A stretch of DNA of 5,791 nucleotides from Nitrososphaerales archaeon (GTDB taxonomy: Archaea; Thermoproteota; Nitrososphaeria; Nitrososphaerales; Gagatemarchaeaceae): assembly GCA_030040055.1 (NCBI GenBank), contig JASHUK010000113.1, positions 1 through 5,791 on the forward strand, given 5' to 3'. A model generated the notes under the pieces. The model saw only the letters and a program-made list of their open reading frames with translations, did not search any database and was not told the DNA's origin. Of this stretch, positions 1 through 5,696 are shown piece after piece (position 1 is the stretch's first letter; each line of letters begins with the position of its first letter). A program made the translations under genes and the position numbers.

Positions 1-6
1 GGAAAG

Positions 7-12
7 TCTTAT
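7..12 (+). promoter_or_regulatory. weak TATA-like box for the NusA-like gene
   Basis: TCTTAT is centred about 30 bp before the ATG at 40, in otherwise GC-rich sequence, and no Shine-Dalgarno motif lies just before the start. This fits a leaderless or very short-leader transcript. The match to a TATA box is poor and the window edge cuts off the BRE region. Confidence 0.3.
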
Positions 13-39
13 CCGTCGGCGGCGATTCGCGACCATCGG

Positions 40-576
40 ATGCCGCTAAAGCTCCCGATCTGCGCCTTCGACGCGAAGACCGGGATACTCTGCGCGAACT
101 GCGAGGCGCGGCTGAAGAGGGGGGAGATAGGAAAGGCCGACGTGGAGGCGTCGAAGGCCTTGGTGGCGGTCGCCGAGAAATCCCAGGAGCTGGGGAAGGT
201 GAGGCTGTCGAGGGCGTTCGAGTCCGGCGGGAACTATCTGCTCGAGGTGGACAGGCCGGACGTACTGTCTTTCAGGTCGAGCGAGGGGGCGGCCCAGGCG
301 CTGGAGACGGCCCTGGGCGGGAAGGTCTGGGTGGTGGCGACGGGGGGGTCCGACAGGGGCTTCCTCGAAGACGTGTTCTACCCGGCCAAGGTTCTGACCG
401 TCAACACCGTATGGCTCCCGGACGGGGAGAAGAGGACCAAGGTGATCGTCCCCGGGCGCAGGAGCGAGCGCCACTACGGGGACTTCGAGTCCCTCAGGGA
501 GGTCGTGAGGGCCGCCCGAGGGATCGAGCTGCTGGTCGAGACCGAGCGGGAAGCCGTGCTCAGGCCAAGGTACTAG
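40..576 (+). CDS. NusA-like / KH-type RNA-binding protein, archaeal
   Basis: A 178-residue protein that resembles the small archaeal 'transcription elongation factor NusA-like' proteins of TACK archaea; recognition is from its overall pattern, not a search. Seen: an N-terminal cysteine cluster (C8, C18, C21, in LPICAFDAKTGILCANC) that could bind a metal, then an alpha/beta region around residues 85-140 (GGKVWVV, VLTVNTVWLPDG, TKVIVPGRR) and a final helix-strand (RAARGIELLVE, 156-166) resembling a degenerate KH fold. I see no clear GxxG loop, so RNA binding is inferred. The ATG at 40 places the LPIC motif at the N-terminus, as expected for the family. The frame stays open to the window edge upstream but offers no other ATG, GTG or TTG start. 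It is convergent with the downstream aspartyl-tRNA synthetase gene and overlaps it by 4 bases at the stops. Its role in transcription is not shown by the sequence. Confidence 0.75.
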   Translation: MPLKLPICAFDAKTGILCANCEARLKRGEIGKADVEASKALVAVAEKSQELGKVRLSRAFESGGNYLLEVDRPDVLSFRSSEGAAQALETALGGKVWVVATGGSDRGFLEDVFYPAKVLTVNTVWLPDGEKRTKVIVPGRRSERHYGDFESLREVVRAARGIELLVETEREAVLRPRY

Positions 577-1886
577 GGCTGCAGCGTCTCCGGGTCCCTC
601 GGGAACAGCGCCGCCTCCTTCACGTTGCTGAGCCCGAGAGTGTACGCTACGAACCTCTCGATCCCGAACGAGTAGCCGCCGTGCGGCGGGACCCCGTACC
701 TGAAGGGCTCGGTGAACCACTTGAGCTCCTCCGCGCTGTAGCCCTTCTCCTTGATCTGCGCGACTATCCTGTCGTGCCTGTGCTCCCTCTGCCCCCCCGA
801 GGAGAGCTCCAGGCCCCTGAAGACAAGGTCGGTGGACCTGGCGAACTCGGGCTCGTCGTCCACCCTCATTACGTAGAACGGCTTCGCGGCCGCCGGGAAC
901 CTGTTCAAGAAGAAGAAGTCCGAGCCTGTCTGCTTCTTCACGTGGTCGGCCAGGACGCGCTGGGACTGCTCGTCGATGTCCTCCCCGCGCGGGACCTCCC
1001 TCCCGGCGCGGGAGAGGATGGAGTAGACCTCGGGGAAGTCGACCTCGGGGAACGGCGTGGCGGGGACCTCGAGCTCGAGCTTCAGCAGCGCGAGCTCGTC
1101 CGCGCAGCTCTCCACGACCTCCCGCAGCCCGGCGGCGACCATCCCCTCCTCGACCCTCATCACGTCCCGCTCGTCCGAGATGAACGCCATCTCCGGCGCG
1201 ATCGTCCTGTGCTCGCTCAGGTGCCTCGGCGTGTGCGAGAGCTCGGCCCTCCAGTTGGTCCCGAGGTCGTAGACCCGGTCGAAGCCCGCGGCCACCACCA
1301 ACTGCCTGTGGAGCTGTGGGTCCTGCCTGAGGAAAGCCGGCCTCCCGTAGTAGTCGACCTTGAAGACCTCCGACCCCCCTTCCGACGTCCCGCCCAGTAT
1401 GCTGGGGGTGAACGACCTGATGAAGCCGTTCCTCCGGAGGTAGCCCTCGAAGCCCTCGACCGCCGCGTCCATCACCCTGAAGATGGCCGCGGACTCGGGC
1501 CTCCTCAGCTCCAGCGACCTCCACTGCAGCCTCGTGTCCAGCGAGGCCGGGGTCACCCCCCTGGGGTCGAGAGGCAGGGGGACGGCCGATGGGCTGACCA
1601 CCGCGACCCTCGACGGGACGACCTCTATCCCGTGCCTCGCGGCGGAGCTCTCCTTCACCGTCCCGACGACCTCGATGACGTCCTCCTGCTTCAGGCGGGA
1701 TATCGCCTCCGAGACCTCCGCGGCCACGGCCTTCTTCGGCGCTGCGACCTGGACTATGCCCTTCGAGTTCCTGAGGAGGACGAAGCTGATCCCTCCCAGC
1801 ACCCTGACGTCGTGCACCCAGCCGAAGAGCGAGACCTCCTTCCCGACCCGGGCCTTCAGCTCCTCGGGTGAGAGCAGCTGGTGCAT
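573..1886 (-). CDS. aspS: aspartyl-tRNA synthetase, archaeal type
   Basis: A class IIb aminoacyl-tRNA synthetase that charges tRNA-Asp (possibly also tRNA-Asn) with aspartate in the cytoplasm. Its 437 residues match the usual archaeal length. An N-terminal OB-fold anticodon domain (about 15-98, GWVHDVRVLGG then GIVQVAAPKK) is followed by a hinge (PLPLD, LDTRL) and the catalytic core. Visible are the TSEGGSEVF loop (167-175), motif 2 (RAELSHTPRHLSEH, 213-226), the magnesium/aspartate site STDLVFRGLELSSGGQREH (351-369) and motif 3 (GIER, 408-411, then ALFPRD). SSGGQREH is the aspartate-type signature and argues against AsnRS. The usual QSPQLYKQ is here QDPQLHRQ (188-195), an unusual form. The ATG at 1886 has a TATA-like box about 25 bp upstream and lies 30 bp past the cdvC stop, so it may be transcribed both with cdvBC and on its own. 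Confidence 0.93.
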   Translation of the reverse strand: MHQLLSPEELKARVGKEVSLFGWVHDVRVLGGISFVLLRNSKGIVQVAAPKKAVAAEVSEAISRLKQEDVIEVVGTVKESSAARHGIEVVPSRVAVVSPSAVPLPLDPRGVTPASLDTRLQWRSLELRRPESAAIFRVMDAAVEGFEGYLRRNGFIRSFTPSILGGTSEGGSEVFKVDYYGRPAFLRQDPQLHRQLVVAAGFDRVYDLGTNWRAELSHTPRHLSEHRTIAPEMAFISDERDVMRVEEGMVAAGLREVVESCADELALLKLELEVPATPFPEVDFPEVYSILSRAGREVPRGEDIDEQSQRVLADHVKKQTGSDFFFLNRFPAAAKPFYVMRVDDEPEFARSTDLVFRGLELSSGGQREHRHDRIVAQIKEKGYSAEELKWFTEPFRYGVPPHGGYSFGIERFVAYTLGLSNVKEAALFPRDPETLQP

Positions 1887-1907
1887 TGCGTCCCGGTCGC
1901 GGGCGGG

Positions 1908-1915
1908 CTTAATAG
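1908..1915 (-). promoter_or_regulatory. TATA-like box for aspS at the cdvC stop codon
   Basis: On the minus strand this reads CTATTAAG, in a GC-rich region, centred about 25 bp before the aspS ATG at 1886. That spacing fits a leaderless transcript; no Shine-Dalgarno lies near the ATG. The box sits directly beside the cdvC TAA stop (1917-1919), so aspS may have its own promoter at the end of the upstream gene. Confidence 0.5.
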
Positions 1916-1916
1916 A

Positions 1917-3146
1917 TTAGAGGGCCTTGAAGTTCTCGGACCACTGCGTGTACGCCCGCTGCATCTCCTGGGAGACCGACGGGCGCCTCGTCCTCATGAC
2001 CTCCTTGAAGTCCGCGGTCGTGATGGGCCTGGTCTGGGTCTCCTTGTCCAGCGCCTTCCCGCTCTCGAAGAGCTCCCTGACGACCCTCAGCTGGACCCCC
2101 TGGCAGATGTCCTTGATGTCGCTCCCGGAGTACCCCTCCCCGAGCTTGGCGAGGGTCTCGACCGCGACGTCCCCCGCCAGGGTCAGCGGGGCCGTGTAGA
2201 TCCTGAACTGCGACATCCGGGCGGGGTTGTCCGGGAGCGGGACCATGATCCTCTTCTGGAAGCGGCGCAGGAAGGGCGGGTCGAGGGCCCACGGCTTGTT
2301 CGTGGCACCGATGACGTACAGGTGGAGGTTCTTCCCCTTGTCGTTGATCCCGTCCGTCTCCCTCAGGAACTGGTCCCTGACCCTCACCTCCCCGCCGACC
2401 TCCTGCCCCCTCGTCCCCAGAAGTGAGTCGATCTCGTCGACGAAGATTATCACCGGCTTGTTCTCGGAGAGCATCTTGCGGGCGGTCGAGAAGAGCTTGG
2501 ACACGTTCTTCTCCCCCTCCCCGAGCCACTTGCTCATGATCGACGCGGCGTCGACCGAGATGAAGTATCCGTCGATCTCCGCAGCCGTCGCGGCCGCGAT
2601 CATCGTCTTGCCGCACCCCGGCGGCCCGTAGAGGAGTATCCCCCTCGGCCAGCCCAGCTTGAAGAGGTCCGGCCTCAGGTAGGGGAAGACGATCGACTCC
2701 CTGATTGCCTGCTTGCAGTCCTCGAGCCCGACGACGTCGTCCCACTTCACGTCGGGCTTCTCCGTGATCACCAGGTCGCTGAAGGACGCCTTCAGCTGCT
2801 GCACGACCTGCGGCCCCTTCCCGCCACCCGGCCCCCCCTGGGCTGCGGGACCTCCCTCGGGGGCGGACGGGGCCCAGTCCGAGCCCGACTGCGGGTCGTC
2901 CTGCGGGAGGAGGCCGTGCGCCGCCTGGATGGCCCTGACCCTCTCCTGGTAGGCCATCGCCCTCTCCGTGTACTGCTTGTTCAGCCGATAGTCAGGATAG
3001 AGGTGGACCAGCTTGACCAGGGTGGAGATGGCCTTCTGGTACATCTGGATCGCCATCCCGTGCGCCCCCTGGGAGTCGAGCCGGATCGCCTCGGCCGCGT
3101 ACTTCTTCGCGTCGTCCTCGAGCTCCTTGGCCGCGACCACGCTCAT
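1917..3146 (-). CDS. cdvC: CdvC, Vps4-like AAA+ ATPase of the ESCRT division machinery
   Basis: The 409-residue ATPase that remodels or disassembles ESCRT-III polymers during archaeal cell division. Domains in order: an N-terminal three-helix MIT domain (about 1-75), which in this family binds MIM motifs on ESCRT-III; a Gly/Pro-rich linker (about 76-115, including GGPGGGKG); and one AAA+ module (about 125-390). Visible are Walker A GPPGCGKT (174-181), pore-loop KWLGEG (206-211), Walker B IIFVDEID with catalytic E238, sensor-1 N283 in GATNKP, and arginine fingers in FLRRF (R294, R295), so it should be active. The stretch from LGWPRGILLYGPPG onward and the C-terminal FKAL match Sulfolobus CdvC rather than the proteasomal ATPases or Cdc48. 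Its ATG overlaps the cdvB stop (ATGA, 3143-3146), with GGAGG 10 nt before the start, indicating translational coupling. Confidence 0.96.
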   Translation of the reverse strand: MSVVAAKELEDDAKKYAAEAIRLDSQGAHGMAIQMYQKAISTLVKLVHLYPDYRLNKQYTERAMAYQERVRAIQAAHGLLPQDDPQSGSDWAPSAPEGGPAAQGGPGGGKGPQVVQQLKASFSDLVITEKPDVKWDDVVGLEDCKQAIRESIVFPYLRPDLFKLGWPRGILLYGPPGCGKTMIAAATAAEIDGYFISVDAASIMSKWLGEGEKNVSKLFSTARKMLSENKPVIIFVDEIDSLLGTRGQEVGGEVRVRDQFLRETDGINDKGKNLHLYVIGATNKPWALDPPFLRRFQKRIMVPLPDNPARMSQFRIYTAPLTLAGDVAVETLAKLGEGYSGSDIKDICQGVQLRVVRELFESGKALDKETQTRPITTADFKEVMRTRRPSVSQEMQRAYTQWSENFKAL

Positions 3147-4003
3147 TGCGCGGTGCCCTCCCCGTCGAGCTTTACCTTGCCTTCCGAGAGGAGCTTCAGC
3201 ATCGCGGACTCCACCTCGTCGGACGGCATCCTGAGGACCCCGGACGCGTCAGTGACGTCGACCTTCCCGTCGTGTATCGCCGCGTACTGCAGGACCTGCT
3301 CCTCGGCGTCCTCGACCGAGGGGCTCCTGTATAGGGTCCCGAGGAGCGCCGCCTCCTCCTCGTCCTCCTCGCCGGTCGCCAGCAGCGGCACCCTCTCCTC
3401 GAGGGAGTCCGCCTCGCGCTGTATCTGGCCTGGGGAGACCCCGAGGCTCGCCTTCATCTGCTCGGCCCTCTCTTCCGCCAGCTTCCTCGCCTGCTCCACC
3501 AGCTCCTCGCCGTTCTCCGTGTGGATGTCCAGGCTGATGGCCGGGGAGACGTTCCCCATCTCCGCCATGGTCTCGGTCAGCGTGTTGCTAATCTCGCTGG
3601 ACGCCTGGTCGAGCGACGGGACCAGGCCCGCCACCGTCTTGTTGACCTTGCGCAGGACCTTGAACGCCATGCTCATGTGGGCCATCACGTCGCCGACGTC
3701 GACGATGCTCTCCAGCCGCAGCACCACCTGCGTCAGGGCGAGCTCGCTCGCGTAGACTACCTTCCCCACCTTCCTCAGCTCGGCCCACTCGTTCGCGTAG
3801 ACCGAGGCCTTCGACCTGTCCTTCGCCTTCATCGCCTTGACCGTCGTCTCGAACAGCGACTTCCTCCTCTGCTCTAGCCTGGCCCGCAGGTTCTCCAGCT
3901 CCCGCCTGTGGAGCTCTATCTCCTTGATGGTGGAAGCGATCTTCGGCTTCATGTCGTCCTCCTTACGGAGCCCCATGAGCCTCAGAGGGTCGCGGGATGA
4001 CAA
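3143..4003 (-). CDS. cdvB: CdvB, ESCRT-III-like protein with C-terminal winged helix
   Basis: An ESCRT-III (Snf7-fold) protein expected to polymerise at the division site. Residues about 20-185 form the helical core: a basic first helix pair (KIASTIKEIELHRRELENLR and following), the conserved ASVYANEWAELRK segment (66-78) and VVLRLES (93-99). An acidic linker (GEEDEEE, 211-217) follows. Residues about 234-282 look like a winged helix (VLQYAAIHDGKVDV, then SDEVESAMLKLLSEGKVKL); in Sulfolobus CdvB this domain binds CdvA. Where Sulfolobus CdvB has a Pro-rich MIM2, this protein has SLGVSPGQI, not a clear MIM2. Start uncertain: the TTG at 4003 has GAGGG 7 nt upstream and gives an N-terminus of Sulfolobus-like length; ATGs at 3976 and 3952 are alternatives, the latter after AAGGAGG. 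It overlaps cdvC by 4 bases. No cdvA is present in the window. Confidence 0.92.
   Translation of the reverse strand: MSSRDPLRLMGLRKEDDMKPKIASTIKEIELHRRELENLRARLEQRRKSLFETTVKAMKAKDRSKASVYANEWAELRKVGKVVYASELALTQVVLRLESIVDVGDVMAHMSMAFKVLRKVNKTVAGLVPSLDQASSEISNTLTETMAEMGNVSPAISLDIHTENGEELVEQARKLAEERAEQMKASLGVSPGQIQREADSLEERVPLLATGEEDEEEAALLGTLYRSPSVEDAEEQVLQYAAIHDGKVDVTDASGVLRMPSDEVESAMLKLLSEGKVKLDGEGTAQ
3157..3161 (-). promoter_or_regulatory. Shine-Dalgarno of cdvC inside the cdvB 3' end
   Basis: The minus strand reads GGAGG, within GGGGAGGG, ending 10 nt before the cdvC ATG. It lies within the last codons of cdvB and with the ATGA overlap supports reinitiation or coupled translation of cdvC. 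Confidence 0.5.
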
Positions 4004-4031
4004 AGGCCTGCCCTCAAAGTCGCGCCCGCAT

Positions 4032-4058
4032 AATCACAGAGTGAGTCAACTAAATCAC
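4032..4058. repeat. AATCAC direct repeat upstream of cdvB
   Basis: AATCAC occurs at 4032-4037 and 4053-4058, exactly 21 bp apart, that is two helical turns. The first copy is also part of an interrupted palindrome, TCACAGAGTGA (4034-4044). Two DNA-binding dimers on one face of the helix would use such spacing. The repeat is short, so a regulatory role is only a suggestion. Confidence 0.3.
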
Positions 4059-4141
4059 TACCAAGATGTGAAAAACTTTGTTGACCGTCGTTCCGGCGCA
4101 GACTTCCGAGCGGGGTATAGAGTGGCCGCTGGTGGATGGCG

Positions 4142-4156
4142 CAAAATAAGAGAATG
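4142..4156 (-). terminator. T-rich terminator-like stretch after the cdvB paralog
   Basis: About 15-28 nt beyond the TAG at 4171 the minus strand reads ATTCTCTTATTTTG. T-rich stretches without a required hairpin are typical archaeal terminators. If functional, it would separate the paralog's transcript from cdvBC. Confidence 0.4.
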
Positions 4157-4170
4157 AGGGTCCTGCGTAA

Positions 4171-4821
4171 CTAGTACGAGGTGCCCTCAGTGTTTGATTC
4201 GGCAGAGGGGAGCGTCGCGGGTATCTCGGGGAACTTCTCCTTCATGCGGGTCTCGGCCACGGCTGAGGCTTCCGCCAGAATCCTCTCCGCGTCCTCGTTC
4301 GCCGCTTCGAAGTTCAGTGAGTACCCACCCACTGTCCCTGCGTCGACCAGTATGCTGCTGAGCAGACCGGAGATTTCTCCGATCTCGCTTTCCGCCTCCG
4401 GCAGTACGCCCACCAAGCCTTGCTTGACGTTGCGTATGACTGCCATCGCCGGGGTCAGTGTGACAACGATGTCACCTAGTTCTGTGATTGTGTTGAGTCT
4501 GAGGACGATCTGCTCGAGGGCGAGCTTCGCCTGTGTGACCATCTTGTTCATCTTTCTGATTTCGGCTAGTTCGTTGGCGAAGACCGACGCGTGCTGTGTG
4601 TCGTGTTTCTGAAGAGAGCTTACGACCTTGTTGAAGATCGAGTTGTCCCTCTCTCTCAGCTTGGTTGATGTGGAGTCTAGTTTGGCTACTTGCACTTGGA
4701 TTTGCCGGACTGCGAGGTCGAGCCTTGGCTTCAGGGGACCCGGATTCCTGACGGAGTCCTTGACCCTGTCACCGAAGCTCTGGTTGTTTTGCTTTTCCCA
4801 TTTTCCTGCGAACGCAGACAT
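4171..4821 (-). CDS. second ESCRT-III/CdvB paralog with C-terminal MIM2-like motif
   Basis: A 216-residue ESCRT-III core protein without winged helix, like Sulfolobus CdvB1/B2 and close in pattern to thaumarchaeal CdvB. It has a short polar N-terminus (1-30), then GPLKPRLDLAVRQIQ (28-42), a long basic helix pair, ASVFANELAEIRKMNKM (78-94, matching ASVYANEWAELRK of the neighbouring CdvB), LEQIVLRLNTITELGD (102-117) and a final acidic helix (about 172-195). The tail FPEIPATLP (197-205) has the pattern of a MIM2 motif, which binds MIT domains such as that of CdvC. The ATG at 4821 has an AT-rich box about 50 bp upstream, so a leader of some 20-25 nt is likely. Third positions end in A or T more often than in neighbouring genes (ACA, GAA, CAA, AAA), and local GC is visibly lower. 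It probably co-polymerises with CdvB; that is inference. Confidence 0.93.
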   Translation of the reverse strand: MSAFAGKWEKQNNQSFGDRVKDSVRNPGPLKPRLDLAVRQIQVQVAKLDSTSTKLRERDNSIFNKVVSSLQKHDTQHASVFANELAEIRKMNKMVTQAKLALEQIVLRLNTITELGDIVVTLTPAMAVIRNVKQGLVGVLPEAESEIGEISGLLSSILVDAGTVGGYSLNFEAANEDAERILAEASAVAETRMKEKFPEIPATLPSAESNTEGTSY

Positions 4822-4840
4822 TAGCTTCGAATATCACGAC

Positions 4841-4853
4841 AGAGAAAATCTCT
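4841..4853. repeat. inverted repeat at the predicted transcription start of the cdvB paralog
   Basis: AGAGA-AAA-TCTCT is a perfect 5-bp inverted repeat with a 3-bp centre. It lies about 26 bp downstream of the TATA-like box, straddling the predicted transcription start, where archaeal repressors often bind. It could equally be a small leader hairpin or chance. Confidence 0.35.
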
Positions 4854-4866
4854 ATCTGGAGGATAG

Positions 4867-4875
4867 TATAATATT
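4867..4875 (-). promoter_or_regulatory. TATA-like box for the cdvB paralog
   Basis: The minus strand reads AATATTATA, the strongest AT-rich core upstream of the ATG at 4821, centred about 50 bp away. The usual archaeal TATA-to-start distance of about 26 bp would put transcription start near 4845, giving a leader of some 24 nt with no strong Shine-Dalgarno. Confidence 0.5.
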
Positions 4876-4901
4876 GTTCACAACGTCATTAAGAATTGTT
4901 C
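4873..4901. repeat. ATTGTTC direct repeat in the divergent promoter region
   Basis: ATTGTTC is present at 4873-4879 and 4895-4901, a 22-bp offset or about two helical turns. The first copy touches the paralog's TATA-like box and the second abuts the TATA-like box of the metallophosphoesterase gene, so one bound factor could affect both promoters. Function is unproven. Confidence 0.35.
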
Positions 4902-4907
4902 TTTATT
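4902..4907 (+). promoter_or_regulatory. TATA-like box for the metallophosphoesterase
   Basis: TTTATT is centred about 30 bp before the ATG at 4935, which suggests a nearly leaderless transcript and helps choose that ATG over the upstream in-frame TTG at 4896. A GGAGGT at 4916-4921 is 13 nt from the ATG and could alternatively serve as a Shine-Dalgarno on a longer leader. Confidence 0.45.
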
Positions 4908-4934
4908 GACCGAACGGAGGTTTCGCCGACGGAG

Positions 4935-5654
4935 ATGACAGACGCCGGCGGCTCACGGGCGGCGAGCGGGACCTTCGCGTTCGTCTCCGACGTGCACTCG
5001 AACCTGGAGGCTCTGCGGTCCGTCCTGGCGGCCGTGGGGGGGCTGCCGCTCTACTGCCTCGGCGACACTGTCGGGTACGGGGCCAGCCCGAACGAGGTGG
5101 TCGAGCTGCTCAGGGAGCGCGGCGCGGTCATGCTGATGGGGAACCACGACTACGCGGCCGTGACGGGGGACGCGTCCCTGTTCAACGCGAGGGCGGCCAT
5201 CGGGGCAAAGTGGACGCTCGACCGCCTGACCTCCGAGAACAGGAAGTTCTTGGGCTCGCTCCCCACCACTGTGAGGACGAGCCTAGCCGGGGTCCCCGCC
5301 TTCCTGACCCACGGGTCCCCCGACTCGCCGCTCTGGGAGTACGTGGACCCCTCGACCCACGAGGCGCTCTTCGGCCACTACTTGACGAAGCTCGGGGTGA
5401 AGATCTGCGGGGTGGGGCACACCCACCTTCCATTCGTCTGGAGGGGGGCTGACGGGACGGTCTTCAACCCGGGGTCCGTCGGGCAGCCGAGGGACGGCGA
5501 CTGGCGGGCGTCCTATGCCCTCGTGACGGTAGACGGAGGGGAGGCGGCCGTGTCGACGGCGCGAGTGGAGTACGACGCCTCCCTGGCCGCGAGGAAGATC
5601 CTCGACGCGGGGCTTCCCGAGCAGTTCGCCTCAAGGCTCGTCGCCGGGCGCTGA
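4935..5654 (+). CDS. calcineurin-like metallophosphoesterase (YfcE/MJ0912-type)
   Basis: A 239-residue protein of the calcineurin-like phosphoesterase superfamily, which hydrolyses phosphomono- or diesters with a two-metal centre. All metal-binding motifs are visible: SDVHSN (D19, H21), LGDTVGYGASP (D44), GNHDY (N70, H71, D72), LTHGSP (H126) and GHTHLPF (H162, H164), followed by NPGSVGQPRDGD (178-189), typical of the YfcE/MJ0912 branch. No signal peptide or membrane segment is seen, so it should be cytoplasmic. I chose the ATG at 4935 because it follows a TATA-like box at the right distance; a TTG at 4896 would add 13 non-conserved residues across that promoter. It is transcribed divergently from the cdvB paralog. 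The substrate cannot be read from the sequence; nucleotides or phosphodiesters are possible, and a link to cell division is not shown. Confidence 0.9.
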   Translation: MTDAGGSRAASGTFAFVSDVHSNLEALRSVLAAVGGLPLYCLGDTVGYGASPNEVVELLRERGAVMLMGNHDYAAVTGDASLFNARAAIGAKWTLDRLTSENRKFLGSLPTTVRTSLAGVPAFLTHGSPDSPLWEYVDPSTHEALFGHYLTKLGVKICGVGHTHLPFVWRGADGTVFNPGSVGQPRDGDWRASYALVTVDGGEAAVSTARVEYDASLAARKILDAGLPEQFASRLVAGR

Positions 5655-5658
5655 TACG

Positions 5659-5666
5659 GTTAAATC
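5659..5666 (+). promoter_or_regulatory. TATA-like box for the 3'-terminal gene
   Basis: GTTAAATC is an AT-rich core in very GC-rich flanks, centred about 34 bp before the GTG at 5697 and starting 5 bp after the phosphoesterase stop. It implies a leader of about 8 nt, although a GGAG (5687-5690) six bases before the GTG may also act in translation. Confidence 0.4.
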
Positions 5667-5686
5667 GGCGGCGGGCGCGGGGGAAA

Positions 5687-5690
5687 GGAG
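5687..5690 (+). promoter_or_regulatory. Shine-Dalgarno deciding the GTG start at 5697
   Basis: GGAG, in GGGAAAGGAG, ends 6 nt before GTG 5697. This favours that GTG over the TTG at 5693, whose frame meets a stop after ten codons. Confidence 0.45.
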
Positions 5691-5696
5691 CGTTGA

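Larger units (their letters stand above)
4004..4170. other. intergenic spacer between the two ESCRT-III genes
   Basis: This 167-bp spacer separates two minus-strand genes and is more AT-rich than the flanking coding regions. I see no tRNA or credible small gene. On the minus strand it contains a T-rich stretch just after the upstream gene, several weak TATA-like sequences (TCTATACC near 4115-4122, TGATTTAG near 4050-4057, ATTATG near 4029-4034) that could drive cdvB, and short repeats near 4032-4085. Which box is used cannot be decided by eye. Confidence 0.5.

Noticed and set aside
46..1524. Long minus-strand open frame of 492 codons
   Set aside because: It overlaps the NusA-like gene and aspS in another frame, and its product is a low-complexity Arg/Gly-rich string typical of GC-rich shadow frames.
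411..1871. Long plus-strand open frame of 486 codons
   Set aside because: Antisense to aspS, Arg/Pro/Asp-rich with no recognisable domain; a GC-driven shadow.
3950..3964. AAGGAGG and ATG as a strong internal start for cdvB at 3952
   Set aside because: AAG GAG GAC simply encodes Lys-Glu-Asp with this genome's usual codons, so the motif can be accidental. Starting there would trim the N-terminus below the Sulfolobus CdvB length. It is kept as an alternative only.
1917..4821. Asgard archaeal origin because of ESCRT-III and Vps4
   Set aside because: CdvC and both CdvB proteins resemble crenarchaeal/thaumarchaeal Cdv proteins, and no Vps25-, Vps22- or ubiquitin-related genes are nearby.
4896..4934. 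N-terminal extension of the phosphoesterase from TTG 4896
   Set aside because: It would cross the likely TATA box and adds 13 residues with no conserved motif.
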